DNA of 64,000 nt from Oxytricha trifallax (taxonomy: Eukaryota > Ciliophora > Spirotrichea > Sporadotrichida > Oxytrichidae). The DNA is taken from the NCBI GenBank assembly GCA_000711775.1, contig ARYC01018492.1, positions 1 to 64,000 of the forward strand, written 5' to 3'. The notes under the pieces are model-generated. The model searched no databases and was not told the origin of the DNA. It saw nothing but the letters and a program-made list of their open reading frames with translations. The translations under genes and the position numbers were made by a program. This document shows positions 47,028 to 59,010 of the stretch, one piece after another (within the stretch, counting starts at the first letter, position 1; every line of letters starts with the position of its first letter).

Positions 47028-48078
47028 TTATTCATTCGTTTAAATCTAAAATTTATTTATAATCACAAAATCTCCCTTCTCTTGCGCATACTTTAGCTTT
47101 ATCATCGCTAACTCTTTTAGCAGCACTCTTTATAAAATCGACTGTATCCATTTTCAAGTCGTGCATCAAGTGATAGTACATAAGTTCTTGTAGTGGCCAT
47201 TCAATAACCCCCAATATAATTCAATTTCATTGAACTGAGAACTTGAGGGAACATTAAATACAGGTGTTATGTTTAATCTTTCATAATCCTTCCTTGAGTC
47301 TTTAGTTTTTATGAACTGACTAGCTATCAACTAACAGAATAATCTCTTAGCCAACGTACTTATATCTGAGCTATTGTAAGAACTATAAATAATAGTCAGT
47401 CTTATTAAGCTAGGGTGAATAACATAAGTCTCGAGACCACTATCTTCGTTTATTCCAAAAAGTATAGCATGAGTATAAACCTTAATATTTTAATAATATA
47501 CTTCTATAATACTGTATCTCTTATACCAAGACATTTATATGAAGGTATTAGACGTGGATACTGCCTCATCAGCTTATATGAACTTTTAATTATGCTCTAA
47601 AGTCCTATTCATTTATTGAACTTATAATTTAAATTATCCTTATAAAATTTAACCTTTCATCATTCATTCTCTTATTGCGATTGACGGTCTTGTAAGATAT
47701 TCCGTTCTTTTTATATACGTTTACCATAGATTAATCAGAGATATAAAGCTTAAGAAATTAATGATGAAACATCACAGCTCTCTAGGCCAGAGAAAAATGA
47801 GCCCAGTATTTAAGAGTCTTATCATTAATAAGATAATCGATATGATGCTACTAGAATTTTAAAGGTCTTTTAGGTTTAGAAATAAGATGCTATCTCTTTA
47901 AATTCAATGCTAATAGACAGTAAGACCTAACAGTAGCAGGAGATTTATGAAGCAGTCTTGCATTAGATGCGTAATTTATAATGGGTTTTAGTTGATCACC
48001 ATAGTCATTACAACCTTATCGCAATAAAAATAGTGAATCTATATACTCACTATCATAAACTGACCCCAAACTTTGCAT
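47028..48078 (-). pseudogene. TBE-type DDE transposase, element B
   Basis: Minus strand, ATG 48078 (MQSLGSVYDSEYIDSLFLLR). The first 200 codons are in one frame and show the full N-terminal region: HKSPATVRSYCLLALNLKRQ, KTLKYWAHFSLAQRAVMFHH and KNGISYKTVNRNKRM. The catalytic part is broken by frameshifts but keeps Asp in QADEAVS, Asp in LLVDSQSVHK and Glu in FNEIELYWGLL. It supplies the N-terminal frame that is disrupted in copy A. The start codon lies just inside the right inverted repeat, as in element A. Confidence 0.8.
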
Positions 48079-48200
48079 ATACTCACTTTAATTACAAATA
48101 TTTAGAAATTAAACCCCTACATAAATCCTATTAAACTCTAATAAAATTTGCGTCAATAGTCTACTCTTATCAATCAAAAACTCAATTAAACTACTGAAGA

Positions 48201-48357
48201 TATTTTGGGCTTTTGAATAATTAATTCTAATACTTTCTTTATTTAATTATTGTACAATTACAAATATATAAATAACTTATTGCTTTTTTTAAAAGATGAA
48301 CACTTAAATTCAATATTTATTAATATTTTTATAAGTTAATATATTTATATTTCGTTT
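48201..48357. other. AT-rich spacer right of element B
   Basis: No gene recognised. The frame that stops at the left border (43408) has no obvious continuation here. Confidence 0.4.
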
Positions 48358-51300
48358 TCAGAATTCACTTTTATATTTATTTTTGAACCACATAGTAATG
48401 ATGTACTTAGCATTATTATTTTTATCATAAGTAGACCCAAAAAAATTGTAAGGAGTATTACAACAGTTTAATTTTGAATTTAGTGAGACATCTCTAGCTA
48501 CTTGATACCTTCCGTAATTTCTTAGACAGGTTTTTGGCAATCCATAAAATTTACCAATAAATTTGATTAAAACTGGCATATTCATCTATTGGATGTGATT
48601 TTTTATTTACCTTTCATATAGTATACTTTAAAACCTCCACCAACTCTATCGGTTTAAGCTCCAATGCGAATTTCAACTTGTAAAAATGAAAATCTCTACT
48701 GTTTATCAACAGTTTCCATCAACCAATAGTTGTTATTCAGGATTTTGAGCCAACAGTTGTGCTATTTCTACAGCTGTGCCTTTACATGTGCACCACTCCG
48801 ATCTGTGGAAATCTCAATTTATTCTTTACTATAAAAATGTTTAAAGAAACAGCTGTTCGAAATAACAGTAGTAATCTTTGAGATTAATCCAGAAAATACT
48901 ATTAATTTCTCCCACTTTATACTTCTAAACACCTCTCTATTACATTCTATTATATATTTTACGTTTCCTTCTATCATTTCACTCTTTTAATTGATCACTC
49001 CAAGCATCTATCCATTATCTTTTACCCCATGAAATTTTTAAATAAAATAAAATATTTCCTCAACTTCATAGACATCAAATATGCTATAAGTATGTCCTTA
49101 AAGTTTTCCTAGTCGAGATATATCAGCATAACTATCTTATTGACGTCAAGTTCCGATCAACAATTAGTTTTTAGCATTCCAAAATAGACCTGTATTCCGC
49201 ATTCTCTTAACATTCTAATTAGTAAAGCCATACTTGTCTGGTAGTCAGTTTGTTAAATCAGCGAAAGCAGCAACTAACCAAGCCTCTTTCTATATTCGTG
49301 TAACTATATAGAACTTAGCATATTCCTTTTCTAAAAGCATATCATTTTTCTTTGTTGCCTTCTTTATTACTTACATTGGAATAAGCATGTCGACCATTAG
49401 CTGTGGGGAATTAATCATCAACAGTAATAATAACTGGTTTTCTATTTCTATAAGATACAATAACATAAAGCCATAGCTCAGTGTCTGGATTTCCTTACTT
49501 CTTTAGTTTAATAATCTTCTCATCAGCTGTGGCTAACAATAAGCAATAATACTTATTACTGGTAGCAATTAGCAATCTAACAAACTTCCTTGTAATAAAT
49601 CACATAAGCTGACACTATCCTCAAATACAAAAAAACTAGGCCTCCTTGCCATTTTATTACCTGAGCCAGATGAGTCCTTCTATATATCTCCTACTCTAAT
49701 TCACTTTTGTTTCCCTGAATCTTTACCCAAAGCTTTTATTTTATAAAACTTTGGATATTAATACACGACTTTATTTACGTTTAATTGTAAAATTCATCTC
49801 TTTCTGTTTCCAAAAAGTTTTCATCCTGCTTCTACTAGTGTATTATGAAACTTTCTTCCATTTACTACTCCAAATCTTGCTTCCAAGTTGTCTTTTCTTT
49901 ATTTTTTATCTTTAATTTCTTGCCTCTTACTTTCCTCTTCTTTTCTTTATAAAAACCTTATCATCCCATCATGTTCCTCGTTATATTACTCCTGCCTTCT
50001 TTTGTGTTCATCTTTCTCCACCTCCTCATATTTCATCTTGATTTCTTCATCTGCCTCCTTCTTTTATCTTTTTATTGTTTGACCTTTTGTACTTTAGACA
50101 GAAAAACTTATAATTGATGTTTAACATCTCAATTTTTTCTTAAGGTTTTGTTCTCTTTCTTTTTTACTCTTTTCAAACTCTTATTTCTTTCGTTTTTTGT
50201 CCTTCTAAGCTTCCTTCCTCTCCACTTCTAATTTTTTTATTTCTTTTTGCATTAAATATAGGGAAATTTTTATTTATATTCACTGATGTCTGTTGTCTAC
50301 GCTTCTCCTTCTTATCTTTAAACTCCCACTTCTTTCTCTCCAATTCCTAGCAAACTTTCTACTTCCTAATTTCCTATAGGCTCTATTACTCTACTTTACG
50401 TTATTTTTCCTGTTTTTCGTTCCTCAGCTTATAACTCCTTAATTAACTCTTTTTATCTCCGTTTTTAATTTTCTTGAAGGACTCTACTGTATTCATTTTC
50501 TTAATGCTGTTTTTAAATTCGTAATCTTTCATAAAAGTTTTTTATAATATGTTATTAATCTTATTCCTTCTCAAATATCTGTAGTTTCATATTTTCTTGA
50601 ATCTTATCTCTCAATTTGTTCATTATTCTTTGCTAATTTGTTCTGAAACTACTCCTGTATTTTATTGGCAATCTTTTCGTGTTTAATTCTGGCGCTATTA
50701 TCATTTATTTACTATTAGATTATTGATTATTCTCTCTTCAATTGGATTCTATGAATTGGCTTCATCTAAATCAAGTGAGTCTTCCTCGCTATAGCCTATT
50801 TTGCAGTTTGAATCCTGATCTTCATCTTTTAAATTAAATGAGTCCACTGACATTTGATTTGAGAGGACCTCTCTGTTAATTATCAAGAAATCTCTCAAAT
50901 TACTGTAATTTTGGAGACTCAAGAAATAATAAGTTGAAAATTTATCATTCTTAAATTTTAAATCTCTTTATCTTGTGAGCAATCAAGTTTATACTGTTCA
51001 AGAACTGAATTGATAAGTGTTTTTTCTTAATTGACTAAGTTAAGCTTTAACTCCAATTAGCGTATCTTGAAAGCCTAAATAAATCTTTGTCTCAAATACC
51101 TAGTCATTTCTATAAATTTCCTCCACATAGACTAAAACATCGATTTTCTTAAGATAGTTATTTCTAGCTGCATTAAACTGATATATTAAATTATCAAATT
51201 TTCATCATTCAAATTTGCTTGGAAGAGAGAGCTGATTTTGATCTGGCTCGTAGGTGAAGTAGACGAAAACTAGGTATTAATTTTCTAATTTTTAGCTGAG

Positions 51301-51422
51301 ATTTTTCATGAAAAACTAGCCATTAATTGTGATAAACAAGCTATTGCCTGATATTAAATGCAAATATAATTTAAACCATTAAATATGATTTGATCAGAAG
51401 GAGGCATAACTATTTTTTCCCT
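48358..51422 (-). pseudogene. Decayed calpain-type cysteine protease (C2 family)
   Basis: Minus strand from about 51422 (MPPSDQIIFNGLNYICIQYQ). An N-terminal domain (YLVFVYFTYEPDQNQLSLPS; KKIDVLVYVEEIYRND) is followed by an acidic segment (MSVDSFNLKDEDQDSN at about 50860) and a long Lys/Glu-rich coiled coil (50700-49850). The protease domain has LLQGSLLDCQLLPVISIIAY (normally QG.LGDCW; catalytic Cys kept), RKPVIITVDDQFPTANGRHA, GKLQGHTYSIFDVYEVEEI (catalytic His kept) and a damaged NPWG region. The C2-like domain III has GRYQVARDVSLNSKL and KYIITMWFKNKYKSEF. A candidate 25-bp GT-AG intron lies at 48586-48610. Five or more frame breaks. Calpains are Ca-regulated cytosolic proteases. The C/T-rich plus-strand ORF at 49888 is a shadow. 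Confidence 0.82.
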
Positions 51423-51639
51423 GTTTTTCAATCTACTATAAGAAAAGACTAACTAAAATTGTGCTTTACTTTTTTCAAAAATTGAAAAGAAAAATAGAAA
51501 AAGATCATGAGAAGTTGAGCTGATTGATTAGATAAAATCATATCTGATTCGTCGCTATAGTAGATAATCAAGAAAATATTGTGTAGAAGAAACACTTCTA
51601 ACGATATTATGTTAATTCACCTATAAGCTTAAACATGAC

Positions 51640-52048
51640 TAATATTTAGATGTTCTAACCAAAATACCTATTACCACCCCAAACCCCTCCCCACCCACCC
51701 CTTCCACACATAAAAAAACATATTTTTTTAAAAATGAAAAATTAATCTTGCTAATTTTTAAAACTAAGTTGAGTTGAGATGATTTGAAAAACTTAAATTT
51801 TTGAAAATATTTTTTTAAATATATATTTTTCAATAAAAATCATATTTTAAAAATAGGTATATGCTTTTCATAAAAGTAAATATATCAATTAATTATAATA
51901 ATTTTAGTATTTTATAACTATAAAAGACAAGAATAAAGTAGATTCAGACATCGAATATTAAAAATTTACTATTAAATAATATATTATTATGAGTGGGGAA
52001 GGGGTTTGGGAAGGGTGGGGAGGGTTATCTCGTTTAGAAAATATAGAT
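51640..52048. repeat. MITE-like element with G-tract inverted ends
   Basis: About 410 bp. Left end AATATTTAGATGTTCTAACC followed by a C-tract block at 51672-51710 (ACCCCAAACCCCTCCCCACC, then CACCCC). The right end holds the complementary G-tract block at 51993-52026 (GGGGAAGGGGTTTGGGAAGG, then GTGGGGAGGG) and complement of the outer 25 bp. Four or more G-runs per block could form G-quadruplexes in single strands. The interior is A+T-rich and non-coding. C-rich tips recall telomere-like termini of TBE elements. Confidence 0.65.
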
Positions 52049-52118
52049 ATTACAGTAATTTTGCAGGCAAATTTAAACTTAAAATCAGGTAAAGATTTGT
52101 ACTAATCATTACATGCAC

Positions 52119-52930
52119 CCCCAGAATGGTGCTCCAGCATAAGTGGTCACAAGGTTTCCCAGTCCTCCAACAATACAATAAGCAATTGTCTAGATTATCT
52201 ATATACAAAACGTATTTGTTTAAATAGTTTTGTTCTTACAATAATATCCACAGTTATTTTACTATCGCCTTACAACTTCCTATACTTCAAATTAGTAATG
52301 ATCTAGAAAATTTATAAAAATAGCTCCGAAATTTCAAAAAAGAAAGCCATTAAAGCCGAAGTTTCATTTCATAACTCGCTACTAAACTGTTTTAAATGAT
52401 AATTATCCAAATCAAATAGATAATAAAGAAGAGAAAAATGCACATTCTTATTATAAACAAGGGTTAATCGAAGTTTTAATAGTATTTTATTGCTACTATG
52501 ATTAACAGTTTGAAAATAAATATCCATATGCCTACTGTTAAGCCAACATAACTTGTATTTTAAGCTCTTGGTGTCAGAGTTATATAGAAAATGTTTACTA
52601 CAATACTTTCCAAAATCGTTCAAATAATTATTTTGTCCTTAGTTGCCTCAGGGTGCTGTCGTTTCTATTTTAAAATCTCTCAGAGTTCTTTGATAAAAGA
52701 CTTTTAGTTAAAGTCAAAGTACATTTTTTTAAAACTGTATTATTATTATTGATTTACTCTCTGGAACAACTTTGTTATTGCTATTTGAGTGATTTTTTAA
52801 ATTGCTGCTATTGAAGCTACTGAAGATATCACTATTTCTCTATTAATTATTCCTCCCATAACTTAGACTTTAGAATTTGTTTGATTCAAAGTTATTATTA
52901 TTATTATTTGCTTGAGTAGGGCAGCTTAGG
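52119..52930 (-). CDS. Asn-rich protein gene with hydrophobic C-terminus
   Basis: One minus-strand phase carries the whole segment, with three in-frame TGAs. Order: an N/S-rich part (NNNNNNFESNKFQSLSYGRN; FSSFNSSNLKNHSNSNN), a middle part (YCSKHFLYNSDTKSLKYKLC; CWLNSRHMDIYFQTVNHSSN), then a candidate intron of 41 bp at about 52209-52249 (GTAAGA...TATAG) and the end TIAYCIVGGLGNLVTTYAGA followed by PFWGCM. The glycine-rich hydrophobic end may be membrane-associated. The repeated TGAs in a stable phase are odd: decay by point mutation, or recoding. Product not recognised. Confidence 0.45.
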
Positions 52931-53119
52931 CGTAATTTTATTGATGTTCTATGTTATTCTTTTTTTTAATCAAGTAATCGTTGGCTAAAATTCTTTTTGG
53001 ATAAAATGCTTTATAAAAGCATAAATTTTCAGCTTTTCGTATATCGGGATATTTAGTAGGCAAGTAATCAAGATTTTTTTGAAATAAATTGATATTAAAT
53101 TATAAATTTATCAAATATA

Positions 53120-53339
53120 TTAGAAAATGAAAAAAGGTCTTATCAGTTGCCTTTGTGTCTTACAAAATTTATGTAAGATACAAAAACCATATCTATAATT
53201 TTAATTTTATAGGGATTGCACCTGACAAGACTGAAGGCATCAACGGACAGGTAGTTCAAGAAGCCGAAGAGAGAGGAGCATAGGAAGTCAATATTTAATG
53301 AAGAAAATGAAGATGAAACTTTTTTTTGAGATTGCATTT
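53120..53339 (+). CDS. 3'-terminal exons of a small basic/acidic-tail protein
   Basis: A plus-strand exon (VLSVAFVSYKIY) is followed by a clean 40-bp intron 53173-53212 (GTAAGA...TTATAG) and a last exon GLHLTRLKASTDRQFKKPKR, EEHRKSIFNEENEDETFF, ending at TGA 53337-53339. Codon use and the charged end look genuine. The beginning of the gene is not evident; upstream DNA is A+T rich. The minus ORF at 53143-53337 is its shadow. Confidence 0.45.
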
Positions 53340-53759
53340 ACTATTGCTATTATTTCTAATTTCTAAGCTTAAATTTGATTTTTAATTTATAAGATTTTTT
53401 CAAATTTTTAATGATTTTTAAAAATTTTCAGAAAATTTAATTTATTGAGAAGACTTAAACAAGGAAACTTAGTACAAGCTTAAAAAAAACTATTTCTTTT
53501 TGGTTTTTTAAGATAAAATTACTCATAGTTTAAATCCCTAATTAGTCCCAATTTCTTTATCCCAGAGTTTTCTTCATCTTAGAAGATATAACTATGATAT
53601 TCGTATTAATCAGATGAAGAATCACTGGATTAGTAAGTATTTTTATATTCAATAAATTTTATGCTTAATTCCTGAATAATAATCTTAAATATATGAATAA
53701 CTAAAAATTAAATATATAATTTAATATTGATTAAAAATTCAAAGCTTAAATAAAACATT
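53340..53759. other. AT-rich spacer
   Basis: No gene recognised; a short patch near 53520-53640 is not assignable. Confidence 0.35.
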
Positions 53760-55860
53760 TTACCACATCCTTACTCATTTAAGTAGGGATAATAATATTA
53801 GTGCCCCATGCACCATCATTGATTTAAACCATTATATAATGATTTGAATATTCACCCTTGTACGTTGTTGTAAGTCTTCATTTTGTGAATTCTTTTAGCC
53901 TCTGGCTCCTCAATAAACAATCTCCCTATTTTATTGACTTTAAATTAAAACCAGTAAATTTTATTAAAAATGTACATAGATGGAATTAAAATAATTTATT
54001 GGTTAAGTTAAGGTAGAACTTATTATATACAGCGCAGTTTCTAATAGCTCCCCTTAAGTCTATATTTTATTTGAGCTTTCATCAATCATCCCTTGAAAAA
54101 GTTTAGTTGGAAGAAGACCCTACTCCTTGATTGCTGTCTCTCTTATTTTGCATATTAATCACTTAGTTTCTTGAAATTTATGAGTCAAGATTTTTGTTGG
54201 CGTTGCTGGTGTTTTTTTTGGAAATTTTAAATACTCAAAGTTTTGCTGACTCTTTTGTTCTGATTGCTCTAATTAATGCTATTTTTTATAACTGCTGTGC
54301 TGTCACTTCCTCTACTTTGAAATTACCACATTTAGGAGAATTTATGGTGTTTTAAGTGGAAGTTAAGACTAGTTTGGCAAACTCAATGAATCTTGATCTT
54401 TCACTCTTCTAAAACTTAAGCATAAGTCTGATGATTTCTAAAGTGTGATTTGAGCAGCGCTGTTTCATTTTTCTTAAACTTTTCTCAAAGAGCTTTATAC
54501 CATTAACAGCTTGATTTTTCTAATATAAACTGGTTAAGTCTCCCATAGCTGCGAATTTCTAAACAATCAATCCCACTGAAAAGACATCACTTTTTAGTAT
54601 GTTGTGTGTTGCATGTCTTGTGTTTCCGACCTACTCAAAATTGGTTCTCAATAATATAGGTTTTAAGTATTGAAGTTTTCTTCTCATCAATGTCATAGTT
54701 CTCATGCCCCCATCATCAGCGTTTTTGGAATAATACTTAGATTTACTGAAGTCAATTATTTTCAACTCTCCATTCGTAGTTTTTAGTAAAGATTTACTGC
54801 ATTCAAGTCCCTGGCACAAATAAAAATAATTAATTTTATTTTATATTTAATTATTTAATTAATTAGCTTTACTAACATACTGTAAATAAGAAAGAGTTTA
54901 GATGACACATAAATTGGTCAACTCATAAATAACTGCATCGTGCCAAACTTTTTCAAAACTACTTAGCTTTATTTGATATATCAAGAATTATCGCACTCAT
55001 AGAAAACAAAATTATTATTATTTGCTTATTAGTATCTTCAGGTGTCATATATTCATTCCTTTATATTTAAAGAATCTGTTCTTTTTTTTCCATTTAATCA
55101 ATCTCTCTTTGATTTAAAATGTAATTTCCATTTAGAGCTATCTAGAAAAGAGTGTAGGGACCAAAAGTCATATATAAATTCCTTCTTATCTGGATTTTAG
55201 GGGTCATTTTTCATTAAATGAGAAATCTTTATTAGGACTACAAAATTAGGTATCTTTGGGTCATTTCATAGATGTTGAGTTTAATAGTGTATCTCCAAAT
55301 ATAAATCACGCTAAACTTAGGCCCAATAAATAGGATACTCTCTGAATGGCAAGAGTAGCTGTTATATCATCAAGGTTCATATTTTATATTTCTTTTATAA
55401 CTTGTTTTACCTCGGGTAAACTCGCCCATCACAAATTAGCCTCTCTTAATGGTTAAATCTATCTTAATTTTGGTGATACTCTTATAATTTGAAAATACTT
55501 ATCATTTCAAGATTGTTTATCATTAATCTCTAGTATTTGGATTCTATCTTTTGTGCTTTAAGCTATCAAGTTGTTTGGTAATTAGCACATCATTGACTCG
55601 TAAATATATCTTAATTAACTGTACCAAATTTTAACTGACTGATTACGATTTTAAGTGAACCTCCCTAGTGACATTTAATTGAGGAGGCTCAATTTCTAAC
55701 TTTTGTACTTTGACAAGTTTTCCTTGATAAACTCAAGGTTACGCAGCCGATTCTATATTAGCAATCCTATTTCTTGGTTGAATCCAGTTTCTTGCAGATT
55801 AAAAATGTTTAGTTTTGGATATTCAAACTGGTGATGGAAACAAATATAAATTCGAATTTT
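53760..55860 (-). pseudogene. Protein-kinase-like gene, decayed
   Basis: Minus strand. Upstream part 55700-55150: NLVQLIKIYLRVNDVLITKQ; MNLDDITATLAIQRVSYLLG; ISHLMKNDPQNPDKKEFIYD. Catalytic part: YILNQREIDQMEKKEQI, an intron-like A+T stretch ending in CAG at about 54812, then RDLNAVNLY (catalytic loop, HRDLKPEN-like), NGELKIIDFSKSKYYSKN (DFG present as DFS), ILKSDVFSVGLIV (DVFSLG helix F) and FEKSLRKMKQRCSNHTLEII. The tail is Ser/Lys-rich (ISKKNTSNANKNLDSQISRN). The DVFSLG and KSD context is common in ciliate-expanded kinases. Loss of the DFG Gly and several frame breaks indicate decay. Confidence 0.65.
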
Positions 55861-56170
55861 AACAAGATAATTTAAATTAAATAAGAATTCAGAGAACTAA
55901 CATCCATGCTAGAAATTGAAGAGAGAACAACTGCTCTCTATAATAGGAAGTAAAAAAAACAACAATAATACCATTAATCACAACATTTACCAGTAAACTA
56001 CTTCAAACTAACCCTAGTCAATCTAAGATTATTATTCGTAATATTATTGCAAACAATCAAGTTTAAAAATTTTATAGATTTTTATAAAATGTTGCATTGT
56101 TTTCGTTAGAAAAAATTGGAAATAACAACTGCTTTTAGAATATTGACAAGAACATTGTATCCAGGTGTTA
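55861..56170. other. AT-rich spacer
   Basis: Nothing recognised. Confidence 0.35.
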
Positions 56171-56308
56171 ATGTCATTAAAGAAGTCAATCTTCGCAGCA
56201 GTTGCTGTCAAAGCTTAATAAATTTATACTTTTAGAGGATATGAAAACGTTGAGGACAAGAGAAACGATAGAGTTTAAATTTCATATTTATCAAATTATA
56301 AAGAATGA
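56171..56308 (+). CDS. Short ORF with signal-peptide-like start
   Basis: ATG 56171 to TGA 56306-56308, 45 residues. It begins MSLKKSIFAAVAVKA, a basic then hydrophobic start like a secretion signal, followed by a charged stretch (FRGYENVEDKRNDRVQISYL). It may be a first coding segment whose continuation lies elsewhere, or a small gene. A different frame through the same DNA (MKTLRTRETIEFKFHIYQ) is also open. Confidence 0.3.
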
Positions 56309-58019
56309 ATTTATAAGTTAGAATAATCTGGATCATAGATTTTATGATGTTTTTATAAATATTAAGTTCAGTTGAATGAGGCGAAATCGCAATGCTCATC
56401 AGCTTTATATGAAGTTAACTTAATATTTATATATTAAAAACAAAGTATACCTCGGCACTTTGAATTCAATCGAGAGGTATGACACAACTAAAAAACTCAT
56501 AACTCTCTATAATATGTTTAAAATTTAATTAATTCGCGAATAATAGAACCATGAAAAATGATGAACACTCTTATAAATCAAAAAATGTAATACTTTTGGA
56601 GTTATTAATAAAAAATCATAGTCTATATATTAAAAATAGTTTAATAAAGCTGTTATGTTTTTATCAGTTTGTAAGTTTAGTTTAAATTCAATAAAATAAG
56701 TGCAAAGTGTAATATTCAATTTAAAAATAGATAAAATATTGGTGATATTTATGAAATATGCCACATTATATATTTCTGGGATGATTCATCCCTCAAAAAC
56801 CACTAAAACATCTCATAATAATCTAATTTTACCCAAATACCATTATTAAAAAAGACCAGTTTAGAATAATTATAATTATGATAAATTTAAATTCTTTACT
56901 AAATAGTAAAATTATTATTAAATTTTGCTATAAAAAGTAAGAATGCTACTTAAAATATTTATGATGATATACCATAAACAGAGAAGTAATTAAAACTATA
57001 AAAATGACAAGATTCCTAATCTCATGACATAAATGATAATAAGTTTTATATGATTTTATGTTCGTATTTTGCATATATTTATTCAAATAAAAATTTAAAC
57101 ATAAATTAAAAAGAACTCCTAATAAAACGGTTCATTAGAAATGTAATAAATAAGTAAAAAATAAGACTATAATAACCATTAGTAGTGCATAAATATGAAT
57201 AATAAGCATGGAATGCAATAAATGACAACTAAGACTAAAATCATCAATAATGATATGAGTGGGTGAATAAGAAAATATGTATAGAACTATCAATAAAACT
57301 GATGGTAATACTATTAATTTAGATATATCAAATAGTATTAACATAATTTATTATAATAATTACAATATCCTGAAAATTGAATATATATAAATATATTTAA
57401 TATACTTTAATTTATAAAGCGTGGAAGTAATTTAGTTATATATTGAAAACGTATAAATCTACGTGATAGTTTATTAAATATTGAATTTTTTGAGATTATC
57501 AAGTATTAGTAAATCATTTTTTATAAAAACTAAATATCTTTTTAGTTAAATTTTAGCAAAATATTAAATTTCTCAATTCTTTTATTTGGGTAATTTATAT
57601 TTACCAATATTTTAGACTTTTTTTTAAAATAAAGATTTACTATTGAAACTACTTATAAAACAGTGTGAAATATTATTTATTATATATGTAAAGTTTGAAT
57701 TTAAAGGTTTCTAAATGCTGGAATCAAAGTGACATAACGCTATAAGCAAAAAACAACCTGAGTTAATTATTTTATATAGAACACACAAAAGTAAAACGTT
57801 TTTGATATATTAATTAATAAAGCGATTGTGAATGGTAAGACAAAAAAATAGAAAAAAAATACTACTAATGATGTAAAAAATTTCACAGACAAAAATTTAA
57901 ATATTGATCTCAAAAATTTTTGATAGAATAATACAAAACTGCTTGCTCTCTATAATCAAATAAATAAGCCTTCATTTTAAAATGCTCATTATACATTATT
58001 GTTGAATAATAAAGCATTT
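56309..58019. other. AT-rich interval
   Basis: Very A+T-rich. A minus ORF at 57135-57344 would encode a Leu/Ile-rich peptide with two hydrophobic stretches (LIVLPSVLLIVLYIFS); such peptides arise easily from A+T-rich DNA, so I do not call it a gene. No repeats or RNA genes supported. Confidence 0.4.
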
Positions 58020-58300
58020 AAAATTTAATTGTTTCAATTTTCATATTGTTATTACAATTTTAATTCTTTGATATCTCTAAGTTTCTCCTCAACTCTACCA
58101 ATTGTGTTTTAATACCAAGATTATCATTATTAATGTGTGATGAAATTGCCAATGCTTTTATTATTCACCAGCTATTTACTATATCACTTCTCTCTCTCAT
58201 AGATTCAACTTCTAGAATATAAAATTGTCAAATACTATCTAGAGACTTTGCGCTTTAGTGTATACTATAGGCTTAGTAACAGTCGTGATAATATTTACAT
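58020..58300 (-). CDS. Helical protein fragment, unknown
   Basis: Minus strand, two overlapping frames: TVTKPIVYTKAQSLQIVFDN and, after a shift, ESMRERSDIVNSW, a TGA, then IIKALAISSHINNDNLGIKT and QLVELRRNLEISKNQN. The RERSxIxNS...NLxxQ pattern loosely recalls Golgi Qb-SNAREs (GOSR1), but the match is too short to assign. Probably a relic or one coding segment. Confidence 0.3.
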
Positions 58301-58389
58301 TTTTGACTATTGAAAATCGTTAAAATGAATTTCATTATGAATTTTGAAATTCCTATTAAAACTGATTTCAAACATTTCTGGCTTTATTA

Positions 58390-59010
58390 TTACTTAAGTA
58401 TTCTTAATAGGATTGAAGTGGAATTTGATTTAGAAAGATACAAATCAATGAATTTGATAGCTCGCTCCTTATTACAAATTTAATTCCATTGTTGTTCCTA
58501 TTTTTAAAGAATATATTTGCTTATTATTATATTTTGACCTATTCTTTTGCTCTTTTAACTAACCTCAAGCTTTTATTTCACCTAAATCTTAACTTACTTA
58601 AATACCCTAGTACCAACAACCACTCCGTTTACATGTGCCCTATATCCATAAATGATAGGAAAAGATAAACAGTGTCTTTTTTACTTAGTCAGACCATTTG
58701 AAATGGACGAATTTATGAATTTGGAAGTTTGGCCTTCGCTGCTATGCCCTATATTAAGAGCTTGACACTTGGGGATAGAAATATACCTATAAGTTCATAG
58801 TTTACATAAAATCTTTGAAATAAAAGAGCTTAATGAAAAGTAGCGCCATCGAAAGGAAAAGATTTTATAGAGAGAAAATATTCTGTTGGTTTAAAAGAAA
58901 ACTTTTTTGAAAAATAGCATTCAGATATAAATGGAGGATGCGATTCAATACACTTTTATACAAGAGAAAAAGTGATTGAAATACGAAGAAAGAAAAGAGC
59001 ATTAAAATTT
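58390..59010 (-). CDS. Coding-like segment, minus strand, unknown
   Basis: Minus frame TFSLVQKCIESHPPFISECY, FSFKPTEYFLSIKSFPFDGA and PSVKLLIQGIAAKAKLPNSQ, then after a frame change RHCLSFPIIYGYRAHVNGVV and VGTRVFKQVKIQVKQKLEVS. The plus strand is open too (RPFEMDEFMNLEVWPSLLCP), but the minus reading has the more protein-like balance. No family recognised. Confidence 0.35.

Larger units (their letters stand above)
43409..48200. mobile_element. TBE-like DNA transposon, element B
   Basis: A 4.79-kb element with inverted repeats of about 130 bp. Left end TCTTCAGTAGTTTAATTGGG with GATTGATTTGGGTAGACTAT; right end is its complement ending CTACTGAAGA at 48200. Gene order and orientation are the same as in element A. 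Without the nested foldback insertion (43837-44757) the length is about 3.87 kb, close to TBE1. The terminal sequences differ from element A, so A and B belong to different subfamilies. All three genes are degraded. Flanks show no obvious target duplication. Confidence 0.85.

Noticed and set aside
49888-50082. Plus-strand ORF rich in Ser, Cys, Leu and Phe
   Set aside because: It is the C/T-rich complement of the Lys/Glu-rich coiled coil of the calpain gene on the minus strand.
53143-53337. Minus-strand ORF of 64 codons
   Set aside because: Shadow of the plus-strand last exon with a clear 40-bp intron and acidic C-terminus.
57135-57344. Possible two-helix membrane peptide on the minus strand
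   Set aside because: Leu/Ile/Tyr-rich peptides arise readily from A+T-rich DNA; no neighbours, start context or homology support it.
58020-58300. Golgi SNARE (GOSR1-like)
   Set aside because: Only a short loose pattern over about 45 residues with a frame break; no conserved SNARE zero-layer or membrane anchor is visible.
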